A DNA stretch of 41,352 nucleotides from Nitrospira sp. (GCA_016873395.1 VGXG01000021.1:1-41352), one strand, 5' to 3'; shown: positions 24,756-33,006, numbered from the stretch's first letter. Notes: generated from the letters alone by a model not told the origin. Numbers and translations: made by a program.

Positions 24756-25058
24756 ATGGTGGCGCAACCGCTCGCGCAACCCAAACCGGTGCAGCTTGCA
24801 TGCCTGGTCGTGATCGGCCTTGCGCTCGTTGGCTGTCAGCCCCGCGCTTTTATTGCGGACGATCCGTGGCTATACGACCGAGACGTAGCGTGGAATGCCT
24901 GTCTCGGCCCGAACAGCGCTGCGTGGTGCGGTCCCGAGGGATCTTCTGCGTATTGGTCCCGGCCAGCACTGACGTATTCCTATTTCTGGGGGGGACCGCA
25001 AAGGTCCTGGAGAGGATCGGCAGGAAGCTATTCAGGGAGCTATTATGGACCCCGCTGA
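24756..25058 (+). CDS. small lipoprotein, Tyr/Ser/Gly-rich
   Basis: A 100-residue protein. The signal peptide ends VIGLALVGC (lipobox VGC), followed by a mature part rich in Trp, Tyr, Ser and Gly (YWSRPALTYSYFWGGPQ, SYSGSYYGPR). The ATG at 24756 has GGAGGTGA just upstream, better than the ATG at 24744. I do not recognise a family. It is followed after 27 nt by a second well-initiated but cut-off reading frame. Confidence 0.65.
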   Translation: MVAQPLAQPKPVQLACLVVIGLALVGCQPRAFIADDPWLYDRDVAWNACLGPNSAAWCGPEGSSAYWSRPALTYSYFWGGPQRSWRGSAGSYSGSYYGPR

Positions 25059-25085
25059 AAGAACGCACTTAACAAAGGAGGCACC

Positions 25086-25148
25086 ATGTCTTATCGCAGC
25101 AACGGCTCCCCACCTTGGACAAATACGAAGCGCAACCCGTCACGGTAG
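25086..25148 (+). pseudogene. start of a truncated gene after the lipoprotein
   Basis: AAGGAGG lies 5 nt before an ATG at 25086; the frame reads MSYRSNGSPP and stops after 20 codons, having run into the antisense of the radical SAM fragment. The ideal ribosome site and the short spacing after the lipoprotein suggest the natural start of a next gene in the operon whose body was lost at a junction near 25095-25125. Chance initiation cannot be excluded. Confidence 0.3.
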
Positions 25149-25324
25149 AGCCCGGCGAAGACGCGGCGAATCTCCTCTCGCGTCATTTCATAGCGGCCCT
25201 CGTTGAGCGGGAGCCCGCAATAGCCGCAGGCCGAGTTGCAGCGCAGACAGACCTCGAAGATGGCCAGAATCGGCCGGCCCTGGATGATGTTCAGAAGCGG
25301 GCGCCAAGCGGCATTGGCTTTCAC
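25091..25324 (-). pseudogene. truncated radical SAM protein gene
   Basis: Seventy-seven codons with the radical SAM cluster motif CNSACGYC (C29, C33, C36) and the SAM-contact GGEP sequence, as expected for the first quarter of a radical SAM/SPASM-type enzyme. The frame then ends at GGEPLLR-stop, where the family continues for over 200 residues. The barrel and C-terminal domain are missing. The GTG start overlaps the DUF3047 stop by 4 nt, so the gene was part of that operon. The truncation may come from a rearrangement. Confidence 0.7.
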
Positions 25325-26112
25325 GGACTCGACGCCTTCTTGAATAGGATGTCCCCGTAGTAGGCGGTCGCCGATTCCTGGGTATTGTCCGTGTCGGTCA
25401 TGACCGCCACCCCGTTGATCAGCGGAGGCTCCTCGTCGAAGGCCTTTTTGTAGTCCTCATAGATGTTCCGTTCTTCCTCAACCCAGGCCCCCAGGCCTTG
25501 GACTCCGCTCCGCACAACGATCATTTTGGCGAAATCCGTGTAGGCATTGTCGATGATCAGGCCCTGGACCGCCTTGGCCTCCCAGATGTAGTTCAGCGCC
25601 GCGATCGGGATGTCGCCGAACAGAACCCGTCCGGCCTTATACTTGGCCTTTCGGGAAAAGCCGACCTTGTCCGGGTCATATTCGAACGTGATATAGACGC
25701 GCGCCGGATAGTCGTCCCCGTCCTTCCTGGTTACGTCGCTTTTGGTCAGGAGATTATCCACCTTCCACCGCCAGCGGAGGATCGGGTATTCCTTCGGGTC
25801 CACCTTGACCGGCTTCACCAACCCGGAGGCGGCGCCCTGGCTCGTCGCCTTCACCACCACCGTGCTCCCGTCTTTCACCAGCATGTAGGTCGTGTGTTTC
25901 GGGACTTTCGGGAACGTGAGCGGCTTCCAACCGTCCGGCAGCGCGCTGCCCTCCGACGCCTCCGAGAACTTCCCGACTTCGAGGATGGTGCCCTGTTCCG
26001 CGGAAACAGGAACCGGCAGGAAAAGAACGGCTGGCAGTGCGAACGAGCAGATACGCCGTCCGACTCCCGGACGCCTCTCGCCCCTCGCCGCTTGCCGCTC
26101 GCCTCGCGTCAT
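25321..26112 (-). CDS. DUF3047 family exported protein
   Basis: About 263 residues. A signal peptide (ICSFALPAVLFLPVPVSAEQ) is preceded by an arginine-rich N-terminus; the rest matches DUF3047: ILRWRWKVDNLL, DYPARVYITFEYDPD, YIWEAKAVQG, NIYEDYKKAF and VAVMTDTDNTQESATAYYGDI. The function is unknown, though the fold resembles carbohydrate-binding-like beta-sandwich proteins. The ATG at 26112 overlaps the upstream stop (ATGA). Its first 15 codons are a single arm of heptad words. Confidence 0.85.
   Translation of the reverse strand: MTRGERQAARGERRPGVGRRICSFALPAVLFLPVPVSAEQGTILEVGKFSEASEGSALPDGWKPLTFPKVPKHTTYMLVKDGSTVVVKATSQGAASGLVKPVKVDPKEYPILRWRWKVDNLLTKSDVTRKDGDDYPARVYITFEYDPDKVGFSRKAKYKAGRVLFGDIPIAALNYIWEAKAVQGLIIDNAYTDFAKMIVVRSGVQGLGAWVEEERNIYEDYKKAFDEEPPLINGVAVMTDTDNTQESATAYYGDILFKKASSP
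26072..26110 (-). repeat. single-arm heptad-word repeat inside the DUF3047 N-terminus
   Basis: On the minus strand the words GGCGAGC, GGCAAGC, GGCGAGG, GGCGAGA and GGCGTCC follow each other at a 7-nt step. The words are read as codons for the residues TRGERQAARGERRPG. No inverted second arm is seen nearby. The composition and period match the arms of the intergenic repeats elsewhere in this window. Confidence 0.5.
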
Positions 26113-27659
26113 CGCATCCACGCGAATAGCTTGGTCAGGAACCGCTTCTTGCTTTCCGTAAACGTGGTCTTGCGCCAGGCGTTGGCGACCTTCTTCACGA
26201 CTTCGGCCTGGGTGGGATAAGGGTGAATGGTCGAGCAGATCGTGCTCAGCCCCTTGCCGGACTTCATGAGCACGGTGAATTCGCTGATCATGTCGCCGGC
26301 ATGGGACGCCACGATCGTCGCGCCGAGCAGTAGATCCGTGCCTTTCTTGACATGGATCCGCGCAAAGCCCTCGTCCTCCCCGTCCAGGATCGCACGATCC
26401 ACTTCATCCAGCTTGTACGTGAAGGTCTCGACCTCGATCCCCTTAGCCTTGGCATCGGCCTCGTACATCCCTACGTGCGCGACCTCCGGCTCCGTATAGG
26501 TGGCCCAGGGGATGATCAGCGAGTTCGTGCTGGCATAGCCCAGCCCCAGCGGATGCGGGAACAGGGCATTTTGGATGACGATCTGCGCCATCGCGTCCGC
26601 CGCATGGGTAAATTTGAACGGGAAACAGATGTCGCCGGCGGCGTAAATATTGGGATTGGTCGTCCGCAGCCGGTCGTTCACCTTCACGCCGGTCTTGTCG
26701 TAGGCCACCCCCACGACATCCAGTCCCAATCCCTCCGTATTCGGCTTGCGGCCGACACCAACCAGAATTTCATCCACCGTGATGTCATACTGCTGCCCGT
26801 GCGAATCCACCGTGAGTCGCTTGCTGCCATTCACTTTGCCGACCTTCAGATCCTTGCCGCAGCACATCAATCGGAGGCCGTCGCGGAGCATGGATTGGAG
26901 CGCGATCTCCGCCGCGTCACGGTCCTCATTCGGCATGATGCCGTGCATGGCTTCGATGAGATACACCTGGCTCCCGAACCGGGCGAAGGATTGCGCCAGC
27001 TCGCAGCCGATCGGACCGGCGCCGATCACCGCCACCCGCTTCGGCAGGTCGGTCAGCGTGAAGACCGTCTCGTTGGTCAGATAGCCGGCTTCCTCCAACC
27101 CAGGAGTCGGCGGCGCGGCGGCGCGGGCCCCCGTGCAGATCGCGGCCTTCTTGAACCGGAGCGTCCGGTTGCCGGCAGGGCCTTCCACCGCGATGGTGCC
27201 CGGTCCGGTGAACCGCCCGCTGCCGATGTAGACGTCCACGCCCAGTTTCTTGTAGCGATGGGCCGAGTCCGTGTGGCTGATGCGGGCCCGCAGCTTACGC
27301 ATTCGCGACATGGCCGCTGCGAAGTCGTATTTCACGCCGGGGGGTATGTGTACGCCGAATTCTTCCGCGCGGCGGACATCAGCCCACGCGCGCGAGGCGC
27401 GGATGACTCCCTTGGAGGGCACGCAGCCCACGTTGAGGCAGTCTCCACCCATGAGGTGTTTTTCGATCAACGCGACCTTGGCTCCGACCGCCGCCGCAAT
27501 CACCGCCGTGACCAGCCCTGCCGTGCCGGCGCCGATCACCACGATGTTGTACCGGCCGTCGGGCTCGGGGTTCACCCAGGCGGACGGATGGACATTGTCG
27601 ACGAGCGTACGATTGTGCTCGTCGTCGGGCAGAACCGACACCCTGTCATGTTGGCTCAT
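26109..27659 (-). CDS. mercuric reductase / dihydrolipoamide dehydrogenase-like flavoprotein
   Basis: A 516-residue class I pyridine nucleotide-disulfide oxidoreductase. FAD site VVIGAGTAGLVTA (40-52); redox-active disulfide in GGDCLNVGCVPSKG (C74/C79); NAD(P)H site RVAVIGAGPIGCELA; FAD ribityl site NIYAAGDIC; C-terminal HPYPTQAEVVKK. It lacks an N-terminal HMA domain and the C-terminal vicinal cysteines of true MerA, so it is not a proven mercury reductase. It follows the TVP38-like gene after 48 nt. Confidence 0.9.
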   Translation of the reverse strand: MSQHDRVSVLPDDEHNRTLVDNVHPSAWVNPEPDGRYNIVVIGAGTAGLVTAVIAAAVGAKVALIEKHLMGGDCLNVGCVPSKGVIRASRAWADVRRAEEFGVHIPPGVKYDFAAAMSRMRKLRARISHTDSAHRYKKLGVDVYIGSGRFTGPGTIAVEGPAGNRTLRFKKAAICTGARAAAPPTPGLEEAGYLTNETVFTLTDLPKRVAVIGAGPIGCELAQSFARFGSQVYLIEAMHGIMPNEDRDAAEIALQSMLRDGLRLMCCGKDLKVGKVNGSKRLTVDSHGQQYDITVDEILVGVGRKPNTEGLGLDVVGVAYDKTGVKVNDRLRTTNPNIYAAGDICFPFKFTHAADAMAQIVIQNALFPHPLGLGYASTNSLIIPWATYTEPEVAHVGMYEADAKAKGIEVETFTYKLDEVDRAILDGEDEGFARIHVKKGTDLLLGATIVASHAGDMISEFTVLMKSGKGLSTICSTIHPYPTQAEVVKKVANAWRKTTFTESKKRFLTKLFAWMR

Positions 27660-27707
27660 GATCGCACCCTTTCCTTCGTCAGGTCACCAACTGCCTTCAG
27701 GCTCCGG

Positions 27708-28445
27708 TTACGCCCCCTTTTTCGCAGCGAACTTCTGATAGAGAGTCGGCACCAGGGCCAGCAGGCCCAGGAGCGTAAAGGCCAGGAGTACATTGGGCGA
27801 GGCAATTTCCTTCAAGGAATTGATCGTCCCCAACTGCCGCCCTGCATAGGCATAGACAAAACTGCCGGGGATGATGCCGATGGCCGTGGCAGTCACATAG
27901 GTTCCCAGGCTGACTTTGGTCAGACCGGACAGGGCGTTGACGATAAAGAAGGGAAAGACCGGGATCAGCCGGAGGGTCATGAGGTAACTGAACGCGTTCT
28001 TAGCGAATCCGTCCTGAATCGGCCCCAAACGGTTCCCGAACTTGCGCTCCACCCAGTCCCGCAGGAGGTAGCGAGAGGTAAGAAAGGCCAGGGTCGCGCC
28101 GGTCGTCGCCCCCAGGTTGACGTACAAGGTCCCGACCAGGCTGCCGAACAGAAACCCGCCGGCCAGGGTAAAGAATACCGCGCCCGGGAGGGAGACGGCC
28201 ACCAGCAGACAGTAGCTCACGACGAAGATCCCGACCGCCGCTCCGTAATGCTCATCGGTGAAGGCCAGGAGCCCGTCTCGATTCGCTTTGAGGGCATCCA
28301 GCGACAGATACCGTCCGAGATCTAAATAGAAGAATATGGCGATGGCGGCAGCGAAGAGCGCGAGGACGATCAGTTTCCCGCGACTGGACGTGCCAGCGGC
28401 TGATTGTGTCTCGACGGATGCTTGCATGGTGTCCCCCCGTATCAT
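27708..28445 (-). CDS. TVP38/TMEM64 (VTT/DedA-type) membrane protein
   Basis: About 245 residues with five to six membrane helices. The VTT-domain signatures are LPGAVFFTLAGGFLFG, GATTGATLAFLTSRYLLRDW and RLIPVFPFFIVNALSGLT followed by IGIIPGSFVYAYAGRQ. Homologues act in lipid scrambling or phospholipid transport and sit beside flavoprotein disulfide reductases in many genomes. GAGGAGG lies before the ATG at 28445; a second ATG at 28427 is possible. It heads the operon with the flavoprotein, DUF3047 and radical SAM genes. Confidence 0.87.
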   Translation of the reverse strand: MIRGDTMQASVETQSAAGTSSRGKLIVLALFAAAIAIFFYLDLGRYLSLDALKANRDGLLAFTDEHYGAAVGIFVVSYCLLVAVSLPGAVFFTLAGGFLFGSLVGTLYVNLGATTGATLAFLTSRYLLRDWVERKFGNRLGPIQDGFAKNAFSYLMTLRLIPVFPFFIVNALSGLTKVSLGTYVTATAIGIIPGSFVYAYAGRQLGTINSLKEIASPNVLLAFTLLGLLALVPTLYQKFAAKKGA

Positions 28446-28649
28446 GGCTGCCTCCTCTGTCTCTGTCAATTTCAGGCTGCGACGGGACCCTAGAAAAGGA
28501 TCGCCCGACCCTGCTGGAACCGATTGTTCAGGAACGGCCAGCTTCTGGAGGACTTGCCGGTTAGTCGGACGCCGAGCCGGCTCCTTACAGGCTTTCTTCG
28601 GAAGCCGATGGCGGACGGATTGGAAACGGAGGGGCAGCAACCGGTGGAA

Positions 28650-28949
28650 TTACCGCCGGTCGTCTCGGAGGGCTTGCCCGATCCGCTCGCGGGCCCCCGG
28701 CGACAAGGCAGTGGAGGAAGGCGACTCGGCGCTCTCCAGCCTCTCTGGGTGCTCGCGGACGGCTTCTCGCAGGAACCTGACCTGCGTGAGGTACCGTTGG
28801 CACCAGACGCAGATCAGGAAGTGCAGCCGGACTGCAAGGCGTTTATGCAGAGGAAGGCTGTGGTCAAGCGACGCGGACACAAGGGCAGTAACCTTGTCGC
28901 AGTTCGGCATATGCCGGATGACGAAATCTCGCAACCAGAGGGGCTTCAC
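28650..28949 (-). CDS. zf-HC2-like anti-sigma factor-type protein
   Basis: A 99-residue protein. The core (NCDKVTALVSASLDHSLP, then RLHFLICVWCQRYL) has the His-x3-Cys-x2-Cys arrangement of zf-HC2 anti-sigma domains. There is no membrane helix, so it is soluble and presumably holds the upstream-encoded sigma factor. It lies 99 nt downstream of the sigma gene on the same strand. The GTG at 28949 starts the open frame; an ATG at 28910 is an alternative that places the core at the N-terminus. Confidence 0.7.
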   Translation of the reverse strand: MKPLWLRDFVIRHMPNCDKVTALVSASLDHSLPLHKRLAVRLHFLICVWCQRYLTQVRFLREAVREHPERLESAESPSSTALSPGARERIGQALRDDRR

Positions 28950-29048
28950 GTTTACTTAGTGCCCAGAAAGGTCTCTTGATCTTTCTGATGGATAGTCGGA
29001 CAAGCAAGACAATCCTTACACCTTTTATAACGCCATGAGCTGCTGCAA

Positions 29049-29624
29049 TTAAGTGGTCAGCCCCTGGTAATTCTGCTCCAGACAAGACCTTAGATGAGTA
29101 CGCGCCCGATGCAGCATCACCCAGAGGTTCGACTTGGTCAGCTTCATCGCCGCGCAGATCTCCTCGCTGGGCATATCGTCAATCTCCCGCAGGGCAAACA
29201 CGCGGGAAGTCCGCGGCGGCAGTCCATCCAGACAGCGCCTGAGCACTTGCCAGAATTGCGCCTTGTCCAGCGCGCTGCTCGGATCCATCCACTCTTTCGG
29301 CCCCGTCGTCTCAATCTTCCAATGGCCGTCCTTGTCGAACAACCCGGTGAACTCATCATTCATTAATTCGACGTCGCTGACCGGCTGCTCCCGCACCGAC
29401 TTGCGGAAATGATCCACGACCTTATGCTTCATGATCCCCACCAGCCAGCTTCGCTCCGAGGATTGGCCGGCGAAGCGGTCCTTGGCCTGGAGCGCCGCCA
29501 GGAACGTTTCCTGGACCATCTCTTCAGCCACAGTGGCATCGCGCACGCGGAGCATCGCGCAGCGATAGAGATAATCGCCGTGTTGTTCCAGCCAGGTCTG
29601 GGGATCAGACAAGTTGCCGGCCAC
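29049..29624 (-). CDS. ECF-type RNA polymerase sigma factor
   Basis: About 191 residues. Region 2 (YLYRCAMLRVRDATVAEEMVQETFLAAL, then WLVGIMKHKVVDHFRK) and region 4 (LPPRTSRVFALREIDDMPSEEICAAM, then NLWVMLHRARTHLRSCLE) are clear, given here in parts. The GTG at 29624 with GAGG upstream is preferred, because the longer frame would begin at a TTG that is the -35 box of the gene's own promoter. The zf-HC2 partner follows. The signal sensed is unknown. Confidence 0.85.
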   Translation of the reverse strand: MAGNLSDPQTWLEQHGDYLYRCAMLRVRDATVAEEMVQETFLAALQAKDRFAGQSSERSWLVGIMKHKVVDHFRKSVREQPVSDVELMNDEFTGLFDKDGHWKIETTGPKEWMDPSSALDKAQFWQVLRRCLDGLPPRTSRVFALREIDDMPSEEICAAMKLTKSNLWVMLHRARTHLRSCLEQNYQGLTT

Positions 29625-29680
29625 CCTAGGTCCCTCGACAGATTGGTAAGAAGCGGATCGTCCCAAACAATTTGCGGGAT

Positions 29681-29708
29681 GGTATAGGAAGCACTTATGG
29701 TGGGTCAA
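29681..29708 (-). promoter_or_regulatory. sigma-70-type promoter of the ECF sigma gene
   Basis: On the minus strand TTGACC (29708-29703), a 16-bp spacer, then TATACC (29686-29681). This is a good housekeeping promoter. The expected start is near 29675, giving a leader of about 50 nt to the GTG at 29624. It lies in the 90-bp gap after the debranching-enzyme stop codon, so the sigma gene is separately transcribed. Confidence 0.6.
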
Positions 29709-29714
29709 GTTGGG

Positions 29715-31733
29715 CTAACGACCGGCTCCTGTTGGTCCGTGGCGGGCCGGTCTTCCGGCGCCTTCTGCACGCTCCGGCCTTGTGTCATGCACGTCCTCCA
29801 TCAACGTCCGGAGAACTTCAGCCACAGACCAGGCTTGAGCCATACAGCCGCGCGGCCGATATGGCGGCTCCGCGTCGAAGATTTCCGACACTTGGCCGAG
29901 ACAGGCCTCGCGCAGGTGCTGCTCGATGCCGGCTAAGAACCCCCGCGCCTCGTGCTTCGCTGCCTCGGTCCCGCCATGTACCTTGACCCAGGCCGTGATG
30001 AACGAACCCAGAAGGAAGGGCCAAACCGTGCCCTGATGATACGCGCCGTCACGGCCAACAACGCCTCCCTCATACCGAGGCCGGTACTGGGGGTCGTTCG
30101 GCGCTAGCGTTCGCAACCCCACCGGCGTGAGTAACCGCTCCTCCACCACCTGGACGACACGTTCCGCCTGTTGTTCCTCGAGCAGTTGGCCGGGGAACGA
30201 GACCGCATAGATTTGATTCGGCCGCAGGCTTGGGTCGTTGCCGCCTTCACCGTCCACAACGTCGTACAGGTAGCCGCCGTCCGCAAACCAGAAACGGGCG
30301 CGGAAGGACTTGATCGCGCTGATCCGATCGTCTTCGCAGCGTTTCGCATAGGGCTTCTCGCCGAACCGCTCTGCCAGCGTCTCCCCGACCGACAGGGCCC
30401 GCACCCAGAGAGCTTGAATCTCGACCGGCTTGCCCCGGCGCGGAGTCACCACCCAGTCCCCGACCTTGGCATCCATCCAGGTGAGCTGGACGCCGGGTGC
30501 GCCTCCGGTCACCAATCCGTCGTCGTCCACCCGAATCCCGAAGCGGGTCCCCTCCCGGTAACCATCCAGAATCGCGCGGACGGCGGGCCAGGCCACACGC
30601 CGGACCGTGTCCAGGTCGCCCGTATAGTCCAGATACAGCCCGACCGCATGGATGAACCACAGCGACGCGTCGATCGTGTTGTACTCCGGTGTCTCGCCGG
30701 CGTCGGGGAAGCGGTTGGGAATCATCCCCTGCGACACGTGCGGTGCGAAGGCCTCAATGACCTGACGGGCCACGTCGAACCGGCCGGTGACCAGGCACAG
30801 ACCGGGCAGAGAGATGAACGTATCCCGTCCCCAATCGGTGAACCAGGGATACCCGGCGATGACGGTCTTCTGCGTGCCTCGGCCCGAGAGGTATGTTTCG
30901 GTCGCCTGCCACAGGGCACGAACCAGCGGATCGTCACCCGGCCTGCGCTCAGCCGCCAACTGACGGCGTTGCCGTTCGTCTCTGACCAGAGCTTCTATCT
31001 CGACCGCCTCAATCGGCTCCGTCGTAAACACCAGATAGGCGGCCTGATCAGAGGACAGGGTCATGGCGAACACGCCCGGCGACCACCAATCCTCCTCGAA
31101 GTCCAGGCCCCGCTCCTGTTCGATCGGGAACTGGACCCGACAGTACCAGTCCGGCGCATGCCGGTATATCCCGCGATAGAACGTCCTGATCTCCGGCAGC
31201 CCTCCGTACGGACGCCAGGCCACGTGGCTGTTGAGGCGCGCCCCCGCCTGCAGCGAACCGTTCTCGTGGTGCGTGGCATGATAGTCGCGCCCCGACAGCA
31301 TGGGGCGGACCGTGAGCTGCACATGCCGACCGGCGGCAGCCAGTTGCCAGCGCACCACCACCAGGTCCCGCCCCTGCGGACAGAAAATTTCTCGTATGAC
31401 GTGGGTGCCGCCCACGTCATAGGTCCAGGTCGGCCACGGATCGGACGAAAAGCTGATGCAGCGCCGGTGGCCGTCCGGATGAACAACCCCGGGATAGCAA
31501 TTCGCAGAGAGCGGAATCGATTGTCCGTCGATCTCGACCTGCTCTTCCAGGTGATTGACCAGGACGACGCGGTCCACCGGGGGGTTGCGTGCGATCAATA
31601 ACAACGCATGGTAGCGCCGCGTGTTGGGCCCGGCCACCGTGCCGGACGAAAATCCGCCGCGCCCGTTGGTCTCAAGCCATTCGAGGGCGAGCGCGTGATC
31701 GAGGTTCTGACAATCCTTGGGTTCGAGGTTCAT
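29715..31733 (-). CDS. glycogen debranching enzyme (amylo-alpha-1,6-glucosidase, GH133-like)
   Basis: About 672 residues. The N-terminal beta domain begins LEWLETNGRGGFSSGT-like (glycogen debranching N domain, WLxTNGxGGxAS pattern) and continues with NTRRYHALLL. The C-terminal (alpha/alpha)6 domain has WFTDWGRDTFISLPGL, IDASLWFIHAVG, YHQGTVWPFLLG. It hydrolyses alpha-1,6 branch linkages of glycogen. The ATG at 31733 places the GRGG motif correctly; the longer frame to 31943 reads into the hairpin cluster. A Pro/Arg-rich short tail ends the protein. Confidence 0.92.
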   Translation of the reverse strand: MNLEPKDCQNLDHALALEWLETNGRGGFSSGTVAGPNTRRYHALLLIARNPPVDRVVLVNHLEEQVEIDGQSIPLSANCYPGVVHPDGHRRCISFSSDPWPTWTYDVGGTHVIREIFCPQGRDLVVVRWQLAAAGRHVQLTVRPMLSGRDYHATHHENGSLQAGARLNSHVAWRPYGGLPEIRTFYRGIYRHAPDWYCRVQFPIEQERGLDFEEDWWSPGVFAMTLSSDQAAYLVFTTEPIEAVEIEALVRDERQRRQLAAERRPGDDPLVRALWQATETYLSGRGTQKTVIAGYPWFTDWGRDTFISLPGLCLVTGRFDVARQVIEAFAPHVSQGMIPNRFPDAGETPEYNTIDASLWFIHAVGLYLDYTGDLDTVRRVAWPAVRAILDGYREGTRFGIRVDDDGLVTGGAPGVQLTWMDAKVGDWVVTPRRGKPVEIQALWVRALSVGETLAERFGEKPYAKRCEDDRISAIKSFRARFWFADGGYLYDVVDGEGGNDPSLRPNQIYAVSFPGQLLEEQQAERVVQVVEERLLTPVGLRTLAPNDPQYRPRYEGGVVGRDGAYHQGTVWPFLLGSFITAWVKVHGGTEAAKHEARGFLAGIEQHLREACLGQVSEIFDAEPPYRPRGCMAQAWSVAEVLRTLMEDVHDTRPERAEGAGRPARHGPTGAGR

Positions 31734-31837
31734 TATTTGACATTCTACCGCGACGATCCGCTTCAGGAAACAAAGATCGCTCTCAGGCGGTAACGGCGCC
31801 GGCTTATTGGATGGCGACGCGCAGCCGAAGTGGAGCC

Positions 31838-31998
31838 CCACGGCTTTACAGCCGTGGTTCCTTTGTGATCTTCGGCGGAACCCGCCGAAGCGGGTGTCCT
31901 CCTTCGCCAAGGCTTCGGAGGACACCCGCCCGCATTCCTCCACGGCGTGAGCCTACTCCGCCGGAGTAGCCTCGGCTACGAAGGCTGGACAGCCGTGG
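31838..31998. repeat. cluster of four perfect hairpins
   Basis: CCACGGCT-TTAC-AGCCGTGG (31838-31857); TTCGGCGG-AAC-CCGCCGAA (31871-31889); GCGGGTGTCCTCC (31890-31902) with GGAGGACACCCGC (31917-31929), 13 bp perfect; CTACTCCG-C-CGGAGTAG (31953-31969). The last is enclosed by CCACGGC (31940-31946) and GCCGTGG (31992-31998). The phrase ACAGCCGTGG occurs twice. The cluster fills the 287-bp space between the oxidoreductase stop and debranching-enzyme start; no gene is seen there. Confidence 0.7.
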
Positions 31999-32020
31999 CT
32001 TCCTGCGTAGGCGGGTGGAA

Positions 32021-32749
32021 TTACGGTAGGATGATCGCCTGTTCCGGATATCCGAGATCTTTGAGCGTCCGCTCGATGGCATCCATCATTGGAGGAGGAC
32101 CGCACAGGAACACCACCGTGTCAGGAGCCGGCGGCGGCAGGTGTGCACGCAGAATGTCGGCGGTTACTCGCCCGACTCCCTGGGTCCATCCGGGGGGCTC
32201 CTGTTCCAGCACGTGGTAACAGTGAAACGTCGGGTGCTCACGGGCATACCGATCAAACTCCTGGCGCAGGATGATGTCCGCCTCCGTCTTGTTGGCAAAG
32301 ATCAAGAACTGCTCGACCGGCAGCCGTGTGACCAGAATCCAGCGTATGATGGAGATCATCGGCGTGATGCCGGTGCCGGCGGCGACATAGCCGACCTTCG
32401 TCGCCATCCCATCCTCCCAGTGCCCTCCTGTGCTGGGACCGTTCATCTGTACCACATCCCCGACTTGCCGCTCGTGGAGGTACTTGGAGATGGTGCCGGT
32501 CGGATACCGTTTTACGGTGAGCTCGAAATAGCCCAGCGTCCCGGGCAGCGAAGACGGCGTGTAGGGCCGCTTGACGGCTTTGCCGCTCAGCGTCGCGTGC
32601 ACGTAGAGATGATCACCGGGAAACATGTCGAGCGTCGCATCGTCCGGCAGGCCGAAGCGGAAGGTTTTGGTGTCGTGCGTATCCTCCTGGATCGCCGTGA
32701 TCTGGTAGGGAGCCGGCGTTTTGGTCTTGACGCGGACCACGTCCGTCAT
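32021..32749 (-). CDS. FAD/NAD(P)H oxidoreductase, cytochrome b5 reductase-like
   Basis: A 242-residue ferredoxin-NADP reductase-fold protein. The FAD-binding motif is KRPYTPSS (RxYS/T), phosphate loop segment TGTISKYLHE, nucleotide site VGYVAAGTGITPMISIIR, and C-terminal FLCGPPPMMDAI. It should pass electrons from NAD(P)H to a haem or iron-sulfur partner; no partner gene adjoins. The ATG at 32749 has GGGAGGGG upstream; the frame upstream of it runs through the octad repeat and is not coding. Confidence 0.88.
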   Translation of the reverse strand: MTDVVRVKTKTPAPYQITAIQEDTHDTKTFRFGLPDDATLDMFPGDHLYVHATLSGKAVKRPYTPSSLPGTLGYFELTVKRYPTGTISKYLHERQVGDVVQMNGPSTGGHWEDGMATKVGYVAAGTGITPMISIIRWILVTRLPVEQFLIFANKTEADIILRQEFDRYAREHPTFHCYHVLEQEPPGWTQGVGRVTADILRAHLPPPAPDTVVFLCGPPPMMDAIERTLKDLGYPEQAIILP

Positions 32750-32799
32750 GCGCCCCTCCCTACCACGCTTGCGAGAGCCACCCGCTTCGATACTCTTAT

Positions 32800-32884
32800 A
32801 GTCCAAAAGTCTGAAAGTCGAAATGTCGTCAAGTCGTACGCTCTCGCAGGCTTGATGACTTGATAGACTTTCGGACTTGATGAC
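32800..32884. repeat. inverted octad-word repeat, GTCNNAAA type
   Basis: In the left arm (32801-32836) GTC recurs at 8-nt steps (GTCCAAAA, GTCTGAAA, GTCGAAAT, GTCGTCAA). The right arm (32851-32884) read on the other strand gives GTCATCAA, GTCCGAAA, GTCTATCAA, GTCATCAA. GCGAGAGC (32771-32778) and GCTCTCGC (32840-32847) add a further inverted pair. It lies upstream of the oxidoreductase gene. The remaining 120 bp to the next gene show nothing else of note. Confidence 0.65.
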
Positions 32885-33006
32885 CCATTCGATCACCTGC
32901 GGGCGGAGAGTTTTTTTGCCTCACGGAGGCTTACATTCTTCGCGTGCCTCACCCATCATCCCCGTGGGACGCTCGAGTGGAACTCAGCCACCACTTCTGA
33001 TCTCAC

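Noticed and set aside
26109-27659. Mercury resistance operon
   Set aside because: The flavoprotein lacks the HMA domain and C-terminal cysteines of MerA, and no merR, merT or merP is present.
29625-29708. N-terminal extension of the ECF sigma factor starting at a TTG
   Set aside because: The TTG is part of a TTGACC-16-TATACC promoter, so the extension would not be transcribed; the GTG at 29624 with GAGG fits better.
32915-32940. Intrinsic terminator (hairpin GCCTC-ACG-GAGGC beside a T-run)
   Set aside because: The T-run precedes the hairpin on the plus strand and gives A residues after it on the minus strand, so it has the wrong order for either transcript.
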